Source: Bacteroidia bacterium (GTDB lineage Bacteria > Bacteroidota > Bacteroidia > Bacteroidales > Prolixibacteraceae). From it: a stretch of 36,890 nt of DNA. How positions within the stretch are numbered: position 1 is the first letter of the stretch; every line of letters begins with the position of its first letter. The stretch lies in the NCBI GenBank assembly GCA_025358395.1, contig JANYJT010000122.1, positions 1-36,890 of the forward strand. Direction: 5' to 3'. A model generated the notes under the pieces. It ran no database searches. It worked only from the letters and a program-made list of their open reading frames with translations, and was not told the origin of the DNA. Below, piece after piece: positions 8,566 through 19,439 of the stretch. The translations under genes were made by a program, and so were the position numbers.

Positions 8566-10266
8566 TTACCTGGATAGGTCGATGAATCTGGTTTGAAAGT
8601 CTTCCCAGATCTTTGGATCAAGGTTGGCTAAAACATTATCCGTGAGCTCTCCCCCATCCTGAAGGATCACATGTGCACAAACATGATTATTGGATCTCAC
8701 AGAATCAGAAATAAAATCCTTGAGCCTGATAAACTCATCTCTGAGCCACTCAACATATTTTTCACCCATAAACATGAACTGCACTTCACGGAGCCAGTTT
8801 TTAGGTTCAATTTGATACACCCAGCCTTTGAAGTAAGGTGAAGAGTTGATCATGCCCGCATCTGTAAGCAAAGATTCGTTTTGTTCAAGTATCGTTCCTG
8901 AAACCGGGGCATATAGATTCAATTGTTTACCATCCCGAATGATGGTCATTAAAATTTCTCCCTTTCGCACAACTTCACCAGCCTCCTTCATCTTAATTTT
9001 GGTCAGTTTTCCGGTTATATGCTGTAGAAAATCGTCAATTCCTATCCTGACATTTCCATCTTGTTCCATAAATGCCCAGGTGTGGGTCTTATCAAAGTAG
9101 AGGCCTTTTGGAACGTCAACAACATTTTCGATCAATAAATGGGCAATCTTAACATTCTGATCAGCTGACATTTTTTCTGCCCTGCTTTTGCTATAGAAAA
9201 AAATCACCAGAAACAGTACGGTTAAACCAACAAATGTCAAAAAGACCGGCCATGATTTGGGTGAGGAACCAGCACCTGCCCTGGATGGATCGGACATAGA
9301 GGACGACTTCATTAATAAGGCAAGATTTGATTGTCTCTCCCCTGTAGTGAGATCACAAAATCCGTTTGAATTCATCACTCCCTGACCCTCAGACATAACC
9401 CATGAAAGAAATGCCAGTTCAAGGTTAGATGAAGGTTTCGCATTGGATATAGCCAATATGTTATTGGATAAGGTATTGGGATATTTTCCAATCCAAGCGC
9501 CGTGAGTAAAATCGTCCAGATTGGTATAGATGTTTTCGAAGTTGTCCAATCGTCCATTTCCATTTTTATCGATTGGAAGCAATGTGATGTTTTCATCCTG
9601 CTCCTTAGTTCGGTTGAATCTTAAATCGCTCAATTTGCAGAAGCCAATGGAATATGGGTCTGTCTGCACAGCTCCAATTACATCCGAAGGAGTCAGCAGC
9701 GCTTGAGTTAAACTTGGATTTAGATTTGTTTTTGCAAACTCCTCAAGTCCGGAAATCAGATTCCGGTCATTTGAGAGGAACAATCGGACAGGATTCGTTT
9801 TTCCATTTGGAATCAAATCAGACCAGTTTGTATTTCCGGGAGCATTGAAAAGGGTGGCAAATTCTTCAGAAGAAATGCCAGACTTTTGCAGAAGGTTAAG
9901 CATTGGATTCTTTGCATTGACAATAGGTACAATCACATCCCGACCTACCGCCATTTTCCAGGTAGATGGGTTATTCAAGATAAGTGAAGGGTCTTCTAAA
10001 ATAAAAAAGAGTTGCCCGGGTTTTTCTGGCGGTGCTTCATTGGCCTGTGCAAGTGAAACATTGGATGCCGAATTCAAGGCATTGTACGATCTAACCCAAT
10101 TTTGAGTAAGATTATACAATTCGGGTGAACTGGTAACACTCAAAACGTTTGTTACGGTCTGAGTTGCCTGCAATTCTTTTAAATTGTCAGTCTGGTTGAG
10201 CGCACTGACCGTTTGATTAAAAATCAAAAGGGACAACCCAATGGATAAAAGTGAAATGTTTTTCAT
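8566..10266 (-). CDS. Periplasmic binding-protein domain / EF-hand / TM / GcvH-like fusion
   Basis: The 566-residue protein has a signal peptide (1-22) and a PstS-like extracytoplasmic domain (about 85-310) with DVIVPIVNAKNP, TNWSDLIPNG and GAVQTDPYSIGF. Inside it is a textbook 12-residue EF-hand loop, DKNGNGRLDNFE (233-244). One membrane helix (about 340-357) then leads to a cytoplasmic GcvH-like domain (about 380-490) and a C-terminal helical part with VILQDGGEL. As in the gene at 5593-6369, the lipoyl-lysine position holds Gly (446), followed by Lys447. This is the first gene of the operon and sits behind a sigma-54-type promoter. It may couple binding of an anion or other ligand outside to the HybAB redox module inside the membrane; that function is inference, while the domain order is read from the sequence. 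Confidence 0.86.
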   Translation of the reverse strand: MKNISLLSIGLSLLIFNQTVSALNQTDNLKELQATQTVTNVLSVTSSPELYNLTQNWVRSYNALNSASNVSLAQANEAPPEKPGQLFFILEDPSLILNNPSTWKMAVGRDVIVPIVNAKNPMLNLLQKSGISSEEFATLFNAPGNTNWSDLIPNGKTNPVRLFLSNDRNLISGLEEFAKTNLNPSLTQALLTPSDVIGAVQTDPYSIGFCKLSDLRFNRTKEQDENITLLPIDKNGNGRLDNFENIYTNLDDFTHGAWIGKYPNTLSNNILAISNAKPSSNLELAFLSWVMSEGQGVMNSNGFCDLTTGERQSNLALLMKSSSMSDPSRAGAGSSPKSWPVFLTFVGLTVLFLVIFFYSKSRAEKMSADQNVKIAHLLIENVVDVPKGLYFDKTHTWAFMEQDGNVRIGIDDFLQHITGKLTKIKMKEAGEVVRKGEILMTIIRDGKQLNLYAPVSGTILEQNESLLTDAGMINSSPYFKGWVYQIEPKNWLREVQFMFMGEKYVEWLRDEFIRLKDFISDSVRSNNHVCAHVILQDGGELTDNVLANLDPKIWEDFQTRFIDLSR

Positions 10267-10337
10267 AATGTAGATTATTATTGACCACTATTTTCCTTTT
10301 TGGTTCAAAGAAAGAAATGAACTTCGGAAAGGTACAT

Positions 10338-10353
10338 TTCAATAACTGTGCCA
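10338..10353 (-). promoter_or_regulatory. Sigma-54 (-24/-12) promoter for the binding-fusion/hybA/hybB/gcvH unit
   Basis: On the - strand the sequence is TGGCAC-AGTTA-TTGAA. The -24 element matches the consensus fully, the 5-base gap is correct, and the -12 element is TTGAA against TTGCA/TTGCT, a single departure. It lies about 70 bp before the start codon at 10266, giving a leader of about 60 bases. A sigma-54 regulator gene nearby makes the match more credible. Confidence 0.6.
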
Positions 10354-10430
10354 TGAAATATTCTACAATCTATACTACTGATTATCTTATGTATATAAAA
10401 TTTTAGATGAAAATATAAACGTCAATTACG

Positions 10431-10445
10431 TTGAATAATTCAACA
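10431..10445. promoter_or_regulatory. Possible upstream activator site (dyad) for the sigma-54 regulator
   Basis: GTTGAATAATTCAAC is a 15-base palindrome (7-bp arms, central A). Its centre is about 110 bases upstream of the predicted transcription start of the sigma-54 promoter, within the usual range for NtrC-type enhancer sites. Only one copy was noticed, so the assignment rests on position and symmetry. Confidence 0.35.
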
Positions 10446-10744
10446 CTAATTATTTAAATTTTATATAATGAATTGATTTAGTGACCGTTAAATGGGGTGT
10501 AAGTATTTTATACAGTGTTTAATTTATAAACATATGCTAATCTATATTGCTTATAATCTGTTAATTGTGTCCGAATTTGTATTTGTGGATTAATGTATTG
10601 TTGGATTTTGAATGATAGGGAAATTAAAAAAGAAGAAAATACTGATTTAGCAATATCTGAATAAATAGTTGCTTTTGTCTGCAATTTGTGATAACTTATG
10701 TATTTAGAAATGAGCTTATTTCTAAAAATAACTATTTCAAAAAT

Positions 10745-11170
10745 ATGGAAAATACAATGATTGACGATGATCTAACTTATAGGATTATTGGATGTGCGAT
10801 GAGAGTTCATGCTTTTTTAGGAAATGGCTTTCAAGAAGTGATTTACCAAAGAGCATTGGTGATTGAGTTTAGGAATGGGGAATTGAATTTTGACCGTGAA
10901 TTAGAAGTCCCTATTTTTTATGACGGAGTTAATATCGGAACAAGAAGGGTTGATTTCTTAGTCGAAGGAACTATTATGGTTGAGATAAAAGCAGTTGTGA
11001 AACTGGAAGATGTTCATTTGGCCCAAGGACTAAATTATTTAGTAGCCTACAAGATGGACAAGGGTCTTCTCCTAAACTTTGTAGCCAGAAGCCTTGAAAT
11101 TAAACGCTTAAAACATCCCCTCAACAAAAAGCCAAATACCATTCCAATTCCAAAATCCTCACATTATTAA
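10745..11170 (+). CDS. GxxExxY family protein
   Basis: From the ATG at 10745 the protein has about 141 residues. It shows the name-giving motif GFQEVIY preceded by HAFLGNG, then RRVDFLVEG...MVEIKAV, which resembles the D-(D/E)xK core of PD-(D/E)XK nucleases, and a conserved NYL-AYK segment. Family members are common in Bacteroidota as solitary genes of unknown function. A GTG at 10688 would add 19 residues, but MENTMIDDDLTYRIIG fits the usual N-terminus. It is monocistronic, facing lgt, and its stop runs into a spacer full of AATCC repeats. Confidence 0.88.
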   Translation: MENTMIDDDLTYRIIGCAMRVHAFLGNGFQEVIYQRALVIEFRNGELNFDRELEVPIFYDGVNIGTRRVDFLVEGTIMVEIKAVVKLEDVHLAQGLNYLVAYKMDKGLLLNFVARSLEIKRLKHPLNKKPNTIPIPKSSHY

Positions 11171-11231
11171 TCCAACAATCCCTAAATCTTCTCACCTTTA
11201 ATCCAAAAATCCGCTAATCCGACGAATCCAA
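11169..11231. repeat. AATCC-type short repeats in a convergent spacer
   Basis: The spacer between the GxxExxY stop and the lgt stop holds six irregularly spaced AATCC motifs (AATCCAA, AATCCC, AATCCAA, AATCCG, AATCCG, AATCCAA). No strong hairpin is seen. It is probably a decayed short-period repeat of the type found in other spacers of this window. Confidence 0.45.
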
Positions 11232-11233
11232 AT

Positions 11234-12082
11234 TTAAACGTATTTGACCGGAGGATTCTTAATGGCGCGGTACATCAAATAGCATCCGGCCAGAATGAAT
11301 GGTATACTCAGAATCTGCCCCATATTCAAGGCCATCCCGGCCTCAAATGCTTCCTGATTTTCTTTGATAAATTCTACGAAAAAGCGGATTATAAAAATGC
11401 CGGCAAATCCATATCCGATAAAAAAACCTGCACGATCTTTGAGGTCTTTTGATTTGAAAAATAAGGTAATAGCCGAAATAAATACCAAAAGATATCCAAT
11501 GGCCTCATATATTTGGGTTGGATGTTTGGCAATGGTTTCGTGGTTTCGTTCGAAAATAAATCCCCAGGGAAGAGTGGTTGCGACTCCATAAATTTCCGAG
11601 TTCATCAGGTTGCCTGTGCGAATCATGGCTCCAACCAATGCTGTGGGAATTACGAGTCGGTCGAGCGTCCAAAGCATGGATCTTTTGGTCACATTTTTCG
11701 AAAAGAAATAAATGGCCAGCACGATCCCGATTCCACCACCATGACTGGCAAGACCTTGATATCCAACTAATTTATATCCAAATTCGCCTTTTGCTATTGG
11801 AAGAAAGATTTCTAACAAGTGCTGAGAGTAATAGCTCCATCCATAGAAGAACACATGCCCTAACCTTGCTCCCACTATCGTCGCGACAATTGTATACACA
11901 AATAGTTTATCCAGCCAGTCAGTATTGGACGACTCAAACTTAAACATCTTGAACATGATCTGGTAACCAATCAGAAAACCGAGTGCAAACATTAAGCCGT
12001 ACCAGCGAACGGAGATTGGTCCGAGGCTAAATAATTCCGGACTTACATTCCAGTGAATAGCTAATAGCGTGTTCATTATCAT
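11234..12082 (-). CDS. lgt: Prolipoprotein diacylglyceryl transferase
   Basis: This polytopic inner-membrane enzyme of 282 residues transfers diacylglycerol from phosphatidylglycerol to the lipobox cysteine of prolipoproteins. Family landmarks are present: the N-terminal ISVRWYGLMFALGF segment, GARLGHVFFY, HGGGIG, the signature region around IRTGNLMNSEIYG, HPTQIYE, and RFFVEFIKE near the C-terminus. Its length is close to usual. It lies downstream of secA, separated by a long hairpin, so it is probably transcribed on its own. Two ATGs (codons 1 and 3) are possible starts. Confidence 0.96.
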   Translation of the reverse strand: MIMNTLLAIHWNVSPELFSLGPISVRWYGLMFALGFLIGYQIMFKMFKFESSNTDWLDKLFVYTIVATIVGARLGHVFFYGWSYYSQHLLEIFLPIAKGEFGYKLVGYQGLASHGGGIGIVLAIYFFSKNVTKRSMLWTLDRLVIPTALVGAMIRTGNLMNSEIYGVATTLPWGFIFERNHETIAKHPTQIYEAIGYLLVFISAITLFFKSKDLKDRAGFFIGYGFAGIFIIRFFVEFIKENQEAFEAGMALNMGQILSIPFILAGCYLMYRAIKNPPVKYV

Positions 12083-12121
12083 TATTTGTAGTGTTTTTCA
12101 AATTAGTACATCCTCAGAAAA

Positions 12122-12185
12122 GACATGAGATATAAGATATGAGACATAAGATTTAACTCATGTCTCATATCTTATATCTCATGTC
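12122..12185. terminator. 26-bp perfect inverted repeat built of heptads, likely secA terminator
   Basis: Arms 12122-12147 and 12160-12185 are exactly complementary with a 12-base loop. Each arm is itself a degenerate tandem of 7-base units (ATGAGAT, ATAAGAT, ATGAGAC, ATAAGAT). On the - strand it begins 7 bases after the secA stop and is followed by TTTTCTGAGG, giving a short U run. It separates secA from lgt. Confidence 0.65.
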
Positions 12186-12192
12186 CTCTTTT

Positions 12193-15501
<3,309 letters not shown>

Positions 15502-15573
15502 ATCAATTGTTTGATGTGTTTCTAAAATGATTTAAATCTGTGCCCTGCAAAACGAAGGGAGATGAGATTTTGT

Positions 15574-16089
15574 CTATGCTTTGGCAGGAAATGGATTGAC
15601 AAAGACCCTGGTTTGCATTTCGCGATCCATCATGAGCAATCCTTGTCCTTCGCCATTGATGAGCCTTAAATTTTGGAGAATTTGTTCAACATTTGCTTCC
15701 TCCTCAACCTGTTCATCTACAAACCATTGCAAAAAGCTCTTGGTAGCATGATCATTCTCTTTGATGGCTATATCCATCAGATCGTTGATCAGCCTTGAGA
15801 CATTAACTTCATGTGTCAGGGTCTCCTGAAAGATGTGAAGTACGTTTTTGAAATCCACTGCCACTTCGCCAATAGGAGACAATTTTACACGTCCACCTCT
15901 TTCCAGCACATATTCAAAAAAATGAGTCGCATGTGCCAACTCTTCCTGGTACTGCACCTTCATCCAGTTTGCACATCCTGCCAATCCAATTGACTGGAGG
16001 TAAGATGACATGGACAAGTAAAGGTATGCAGAGTGAAACTCAGCATTAATCTGTTGATTTAATGCATCTTCTATATTTTTCTTTATCAT
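15574..16089 (-). CDS. ftnA: Non-heme ferritin
   Basis: This 171-residue four-helix protein stores iron as a mineral inside a 24-mer shell. Ferroxidase residues are visible in the expected order: NAEFHSAYLYLSM (Glu17-type ligand and Tyr), YQEELAHATHFFEYV (Glu and His ligands), and later FLQWFVDEQVEEE. No heme-ligating Met or signal peptide is evident. The gene is followed by secA after 72 bp. The long 3' tandem repeat of icd lies directly upstream, so the promoter must lie within or next to that repeat. Confidence 0.96.
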   Translation of the reverse strand: MIKKNIEDALNQQINAEFHSAYLYLSMSSYLQSIGLAGCANWMKVQYQEELAHATHFFEYVLERGGRVKLSPIGEVAVDFKNVLHIFQETLTHEVNVSRLINDLMDIAIKENDHATKSFLQWFVDEQVEEEANVEQILQNLRLINGEGQGLLMMDREMQTRVFVNPFPAKA

Positions 16090-16114
16090 GACTTAATCAA
16101 TTTTAAATTCTGTT

Positions 16115-16245
16115 AACTTTATTCAACTTTAGTCACTTTAGTTCACTTTAGTTCACTTTAGTTCACTTTAGTCACTTTAGTCACTTTAGTTCACTTTAGT
16201 CACTTTAGTCACTTTAGTCACTTTAGTTCACTTTAGTCACTTCAT
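16115..16245. repeat. CACTTTAGT/TCACTTTAGT tandem repeat (9/10-bp units)
   Basis: About a dozen consecutive copies of ACTTTAGTC (9 bp) or ACTTTAGTTC (10 bp) fill the gap between the icd stop and the ferritin start, with a degenerate start (AACTTTATTC) at 16115. The icd stop codon (16237-16239) lies inside the array. Read on the - strand every copy holds TGA and TAA, and because 9- and 10-base units alternate, the array closes all reading frames. Confidence 0.9.
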
Positions 16246-17463
16246 CCGAACGTTTAGCTCCTCAGCCAAAGTGTCCATGAATTTCTCGGTAGTGAGATAG
16301 TTCTCGCTAGTCAGTTTGTCACCATAAATAGAGAGTGCCAGGTCTTTTGTCATCTTGCCTGACTCAACAGTATCAATGCAAACTTTTTCAAGTAGTGCAG
16401 CAAAATCTCTTAAAGGCTGATTTCCGTCCAGTTTTCCTCTAAAATCCAGTCCTCGGGTCCATGCAAAAATGGAAGCGATTGGGTTGGTTGAAGTTGGCCT
16501 GCCTTTCTGGTATTCACGGTAGTGACGGGTTACGGTTCCATGAGCTGCCTCCGATTCCATGGTTCCACCATCAGGAGTTAACAACACAGAAGTCATTAAT
16601 CCAAGTGATCCAAAGCCTTGAGCTACAGTATCCGACTGAACATCACCATCATAATTCTTACAAGCCCATATGAAATTTCCATTCCATTTCAATGCGGATG
16701 CCACCATATCGTCAATCAGACGATGTTCGTAAGTGATACCAACTTTGTCGAAATCCGCTTTGTAATCCTTCAGGAAGATCTCTTCAAAGATATCCTTAAA
16801 AAATCCATCATACTTTTTCAAAATGGTATTCTTGGTTGACAGGTACAATGGCCATTTTTTAGTCAGTGCCATCTTGAAGCAACTATGTGCAAATCCGCGT
16901 ATTGACTCTTCGGTATTGTACATGGCAAGTGCAACACCCGGACCATCAAAATGGTAGACATCATGTATTTCCTGCTCACTTCCATCGTCCGCTTTAAAAC
17001 AAAGAGTTAGTTTTCCCGGACGATCCACAACAATATCTGTTGCCCTGTACTGGTCTCCAAAAGCATGACGACCGATCATAATGGGGGCTGTCCATTGTGG
17101 AACCAGGCGGGGAACATTTTCAACAACGATCGGCTCTCTGAAGATTGTGCCATCCAAGATGTTGCGGATCGTGCCATTGGGTGATTTCCACATCTTTTTC
17201 AAGCCAAATTCCTTCACACGGGCTTCATCAGGAGTAATGGTGGCACATTTAATGCCCACTTTGTATTTTTTGATGGCATTGGCGGCATCGACTGTTACCT
17301 GATCATTGGTCTCGTCGCGGTACTCAATACCCAAATCATAATATTTAATATCAATATCTAAAAACGGGAGAATTAATTGCTCCCTGATCATTTTCCAGAT
17401 AATTCTGGTCATCTCGTCTCCATCAAGTTCTACGACGGGGTTCAGTACTTTAATCTTTTTCAT
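16237..17463 (-). CDS. icd: NADP-dependent isocitrate dehydrogenase, eukaryote-like type
   Basis: The 408-residue enzyme oxidises isocitrate to 2-oxoglutarate in the TCA cycle. [10 protein letters not shown] near the N-terminus, the [14 protein letters not shown] substrate-binding stretch, [13 protein letters not shown] and the [19 protein letters not shown] coenzyme region are those of the homodimeric IDH1/2-like class rather than the E. coli class. The HGTVTRHYR segment favours NADP. Length is typical. The stop codon falls in the tandem repeat that follows. It lies 108 bp downstream of dnaX and is probably a separate unit. Confidence 0.97.
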   Translation of the reverse strand: MKKIKVLNPVVELDGDEMTRIIWKMIREQLILPFLDIDIKYYDLGIEYRDETNDQVTVDAANAIKKYKVGIKCATITPDEARVKEFGLKKMWKSPNGTIRNILDGTIFREPIVVENVPRLVPQWTAPIMIGRHAFGDQYRATDIVVDRPGKLTLCFKADDGSEQEIHDVYHFDGPGVALAMYNTEESIRGFAHSCFKMALTKKWPLYLSTKNTILKKYDGFFKDIFEEIFLKDYKADFDKVGITYEHRLIDDMVASALKWNGNFIWACKNYDGDVQSDTVAQGFGSLGLMTSVLLTPDGGTMESEAAHGTVTRHYREYQKGRPTSTNPIASIFAWTRGLDFRGKLDGNQPLRDFAALLEKVCIDTVESGKMTKDLALSIYGDKLTSENYLTTEKFMDTLAEELNVRMK

Positions 17464-17571
17464 TTATCCTTCAATTTTGAATTATTTTTCTAATATTTTG
17501 GAGTGGTAAAAGTACAAAATAATGGTTGAGTAACAAGCTATTCATTCTCCAAAAGCGCAAAACGGAATATC

Positions 17572-18195
17572 TCATTCAAAATCCAAACCCAGTCTTTGCT
17601 TCATGATTCCAAGCACAGGATACTTGGCTGCCAGAACATTGAATTTCTCCTGATTGGTGTAAGGTTTGTTCAATATCTCATCCTTATTTTCCGTGACCAC
17701 AAATTCAACCCCGATCTTTTCATTGCGCAATGCTGTATGTAAATGTGACAACAACCCTGGTTTCAAATCCTGAACAATACGTTGTCGCAGTACCTCATTA
17801 TCAAGACTATAGATAACATTAAATTCTTCATCCATCATAGGTTCCCTAACCGAAAGAGCCGATTTTAGTTGGCCGGCCTCAACTGAATCTGCAAAATCCT
17901 TCCAAACCTGAAGAAGCTGAGCCCTATCAAAAAACTGTCCCTGCAAAATTTGGGATGGATTCCCAATAGTTGACCCTGGTTCGGAGACTCCTGCAAGGCG
18001 GTTATTGCCTAGCATTCCTGAAATGGAGGGAGTGGTAAGATTTTCGGTGTGCATATACCTGCTTCTGCGTTCCTTATCCGATAACCGACTGACAGGCGCC
18101 GTTTTTACGGCGACAGGAGTCGCAACAGATTGTGCAGGTATGGTAATCTCCTTAGCCGTTTTTAAATCGGGAAACATTTCTTCAAAAATGGGCAA
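17572..18195 (-). CDS. dnaX: DNA polymerase III tau-specific C-terminal part of split dnaX
   Basis: This frame holds the C-terminal region of the gamma/tau subunit, in the -1 frame relative to the preceding ORF. The start at 18195 is a nominal TTG; the frame is open back to the run of ten A at 18228-18237. Joined there, the protein reads ...EQLKKK-TVDETIACFNLLPIFEEMF..., a natural continuation giving about 590 residues. The region has a Pro/Ala/Val-rich linker and a helical end (FDRAQLLQVWKDFADSV, then VLAAKYPVLGIMKQRLGLDFE), as expected for the part of tau that contacts the polymerase. It has no plausible start of its own, so it is either made by frameshifting or artificially split. Confidence 0.85.
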   Translation of the reverse strand: MPIFEEMFPDLKTAKEITIPAQSVATPVAVKTAPVSRLSDKERRSRYMHTENLTTPSISGMLGNNRLAGVSEPGSTIGNPSQILQGQFFDRAQLLQVWKDFADSVEAGQLKSALSVREPMMDEEFNVIYSLDNEVLRQRIVQDLKPGLLSHLHTALRNEKIGVEFVVTENKDEILNKPYTNQEKFNVLAAKYPVLGIMKQRLGLDFE

Positions 18196-18209
18196 TAGAT
18201 TAAAACAGG

Positions 18210-19334
18210 CTATGGTCTCGTCAACTGTTTTTTTTTTAATTGCTCAATGAGCTGGGCAGATCTGATAAGTGTCAATTCCACCAAAAAACGTTGGTTGGAT
18301 GAATTTTTGTACTGGATATCACATTCTGATGCCAGGATTAATCCGGCAGTTAAAAAGTCTTCAGAACATTGTGAAGCCTGTTTTCTGTAACGTTCCCTGA
18401 TCTCACCCCCTACTTCCAGCAATGGAAGCGTCACGGCATCCCGACTGATGAGCAGGTCACGAAAATGTTGAGATAATCCAATTATAAAATGGTGGGCATT
18501 GAATCCTTTTGATAATATCTCATTGAAAATCATTAAATTACCAGAAACATCCCCCTTAATGAACCCGTCTGTTAACTTGAAATAGTAATCGTAATCAAGA
18601 ACATTCAGGTTTGCAATGGTATCCTGGTAAGTCACTTTATCTCCGCAAAAACTGACCACCTGATCAAAAATGGAAAGGGCATCGCGCATGGCACCATCTG
18701 CCTTTTGTGCGATTACATTCAATGCCTCAGCCTCAATGGCTACTTTCTCTTTTCCGGCGACTTCAAGCAAGTGCTTCTCAATGTCAGAAATACTGATTCT
18801 GTTAAAATCGTAAATCTGGCACCTTGAAAGGATGGTAGGAATTATCTTCTGCTTCTCCGTTGTTGCAAGAATAAAAATCGCATGCGCGGGAGGTTCTTCA
18901 AGCGTTTTCAAAAATGCATTGAAGGCCTGGGATGAAAGCATGTGAACCTCATCGATGATATAGACACTGTACTTACCAATTTGAGGAGGTATTCTTACTT
19001 TATCAACCAACGAACGAATGTCTTCCACAGAATTATTGGAGGCAGCATCCAACTCATGAATGTTGTAAGAACGGTTCTCACCGAAAGAAATACAAGATTC
19101 ACATTGGTTGCACGGTTCTGTATCGGTGGTTAGATTCAGGCAGTTAATCGTTTTGGCAAAAATCCGTGCCGAGGTCGTTTTTCCAACTCCTCTCGGACCA
19201 CAAAACAAATATGCATGAGCGAGGTGATTACTTCGTATCGCATTCTTCAAGGTAGAGGTAATAGAGGGCTGACCCACCACGGTTGTGAAGGTATCCGGGC
19301 GATATTTGCGTGCTGATACGATATAATGTTCCAT
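18210..19334 (-). CDS. dnaX: DNA polymerase III gamma-like N-terminal part of dnaX (clamp-loader ATPase)
   Basis: The 374-residue AAA+ ATPase of the clamp loader shows Walker A GPRGVGKTTSA, the four-Cys zinc module (CLNL...CNQCESC), Walker B IIDEVHMLS, sensor 1 ATTEKQKI and the SRC arginine-finger motif, followed by the three-helix collar domain. It ends five codons after AAA AAA AAA (QLTRP-stop). In E. coli the 0 frame gives the long tau and -1 frameshift the short gamma; here the 0 frame gives the short form. A promoter with TATTTTTG lies 25 bases upstream. Confidence 0.96.
   Translation of the reverse strand: MEHYIVSARKYRPDTFTTVVGQPSITSTLKNAIRSNHLAHAYLFCGPRGVGKTTSARIFAKTINCLNLTTDTEPCNQCESCISFGENRSYNIHELDAASNNSVEDIRSLVDKVRIPPQIGKYSVYIIDEVHMLSSQAFNAFLKTLEEPPAHAIFILATTEKQKIIPTILSRCQIYDFNRISISDIEKHLLEVAGKEKVAIEAEALNVIAQKADGAMRDALSIFDQVVSFCGDKVTYQDTIANLNVLDYDYYFKLTDGFIKGDVSGNLMIFNEILSKGFNAHHFIIGLSQHFRDLLISRDAVTLPLLEVGGEIRERYRKQASQCSEDFLTAGLILASECDIQYKNSSNQRFLVELTLIRSAQLIEQLKKKQLTRP
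18228..18237 (-). other. dnaX: A10 slippery run in dnaX (candidate programmed slippage site)
   Basis: On the coding strand the sequence is TTA followed by three AAA codons and CAG. A -1 ribosomal shift, or one extra A from transcriptional slippage, moves translation from the short gamma-like frame into the tau C-terminal frame. Long A runs are the known slippage sites in dnaX of Thermus thermophilus. A homopolymer length error in the assembly would look the same. Confidence 0.6.
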
Positions 19335-19358
19335 GAAATCTGTTCGCTAAACGACCTC

Positions 19359-19388
19359 CAAAAATAAAAGAAAATTGTTTGCACCCAA
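19359..19388 (-). promoter_or_regulatory. Bacteroidota-type promoter for dnaX
   Basis: On the - strand a TATTTTTG box (19359-19366) fits the TAnnTTTG -7 consensus, and a TTG (19386-19388) lies 19 bases upstream, matching the usual -33 spacing. The predicted start is about 20 bases before the dnaX ATG. Confidence 0.55.
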
Positions 19389-19439
19389 CCTGTAGAGGGA
19401 AGAAGTTATCAACTAATTGGAGCGGTGAGGAAAGACTGT

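Larger units (their letters stand above)
10267..10744. other. AT-rich divergent spacer
   Basis: About 480 very AT-rich bases lie between the - strand fusion gene and the + strand GxxExxY gene. Apart from the sigma-54-type promoter and the 15-base dyad I see no structure. A GTG at 10688 opens the + frame 19 codons before the preferred ATG, but the added leader is not conserved-looking. Confidence 0.5.

Noticed and set aside
5593..10266. Glycine cleavage system H protein genes
   Set aside because: The GcvH-like domains lack the lipoyl lysine, carry membrane helices and long extensions, and sit with HybA/HybB-like genes. No gcvT or gcvP is nearby.
10745..11170. A defence or mobile-element nuclease
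   Set aside because: GxxExxY proteins have a nuclease-like core but occur as solitary genes. No defence partners, integrase or direct-repeat borders are seen.
16115..16245. A CRISPR array
   Set aside because: Units are 9-10 bp with no spacers, and no cas genes are near. It is a simple tandem repeat.
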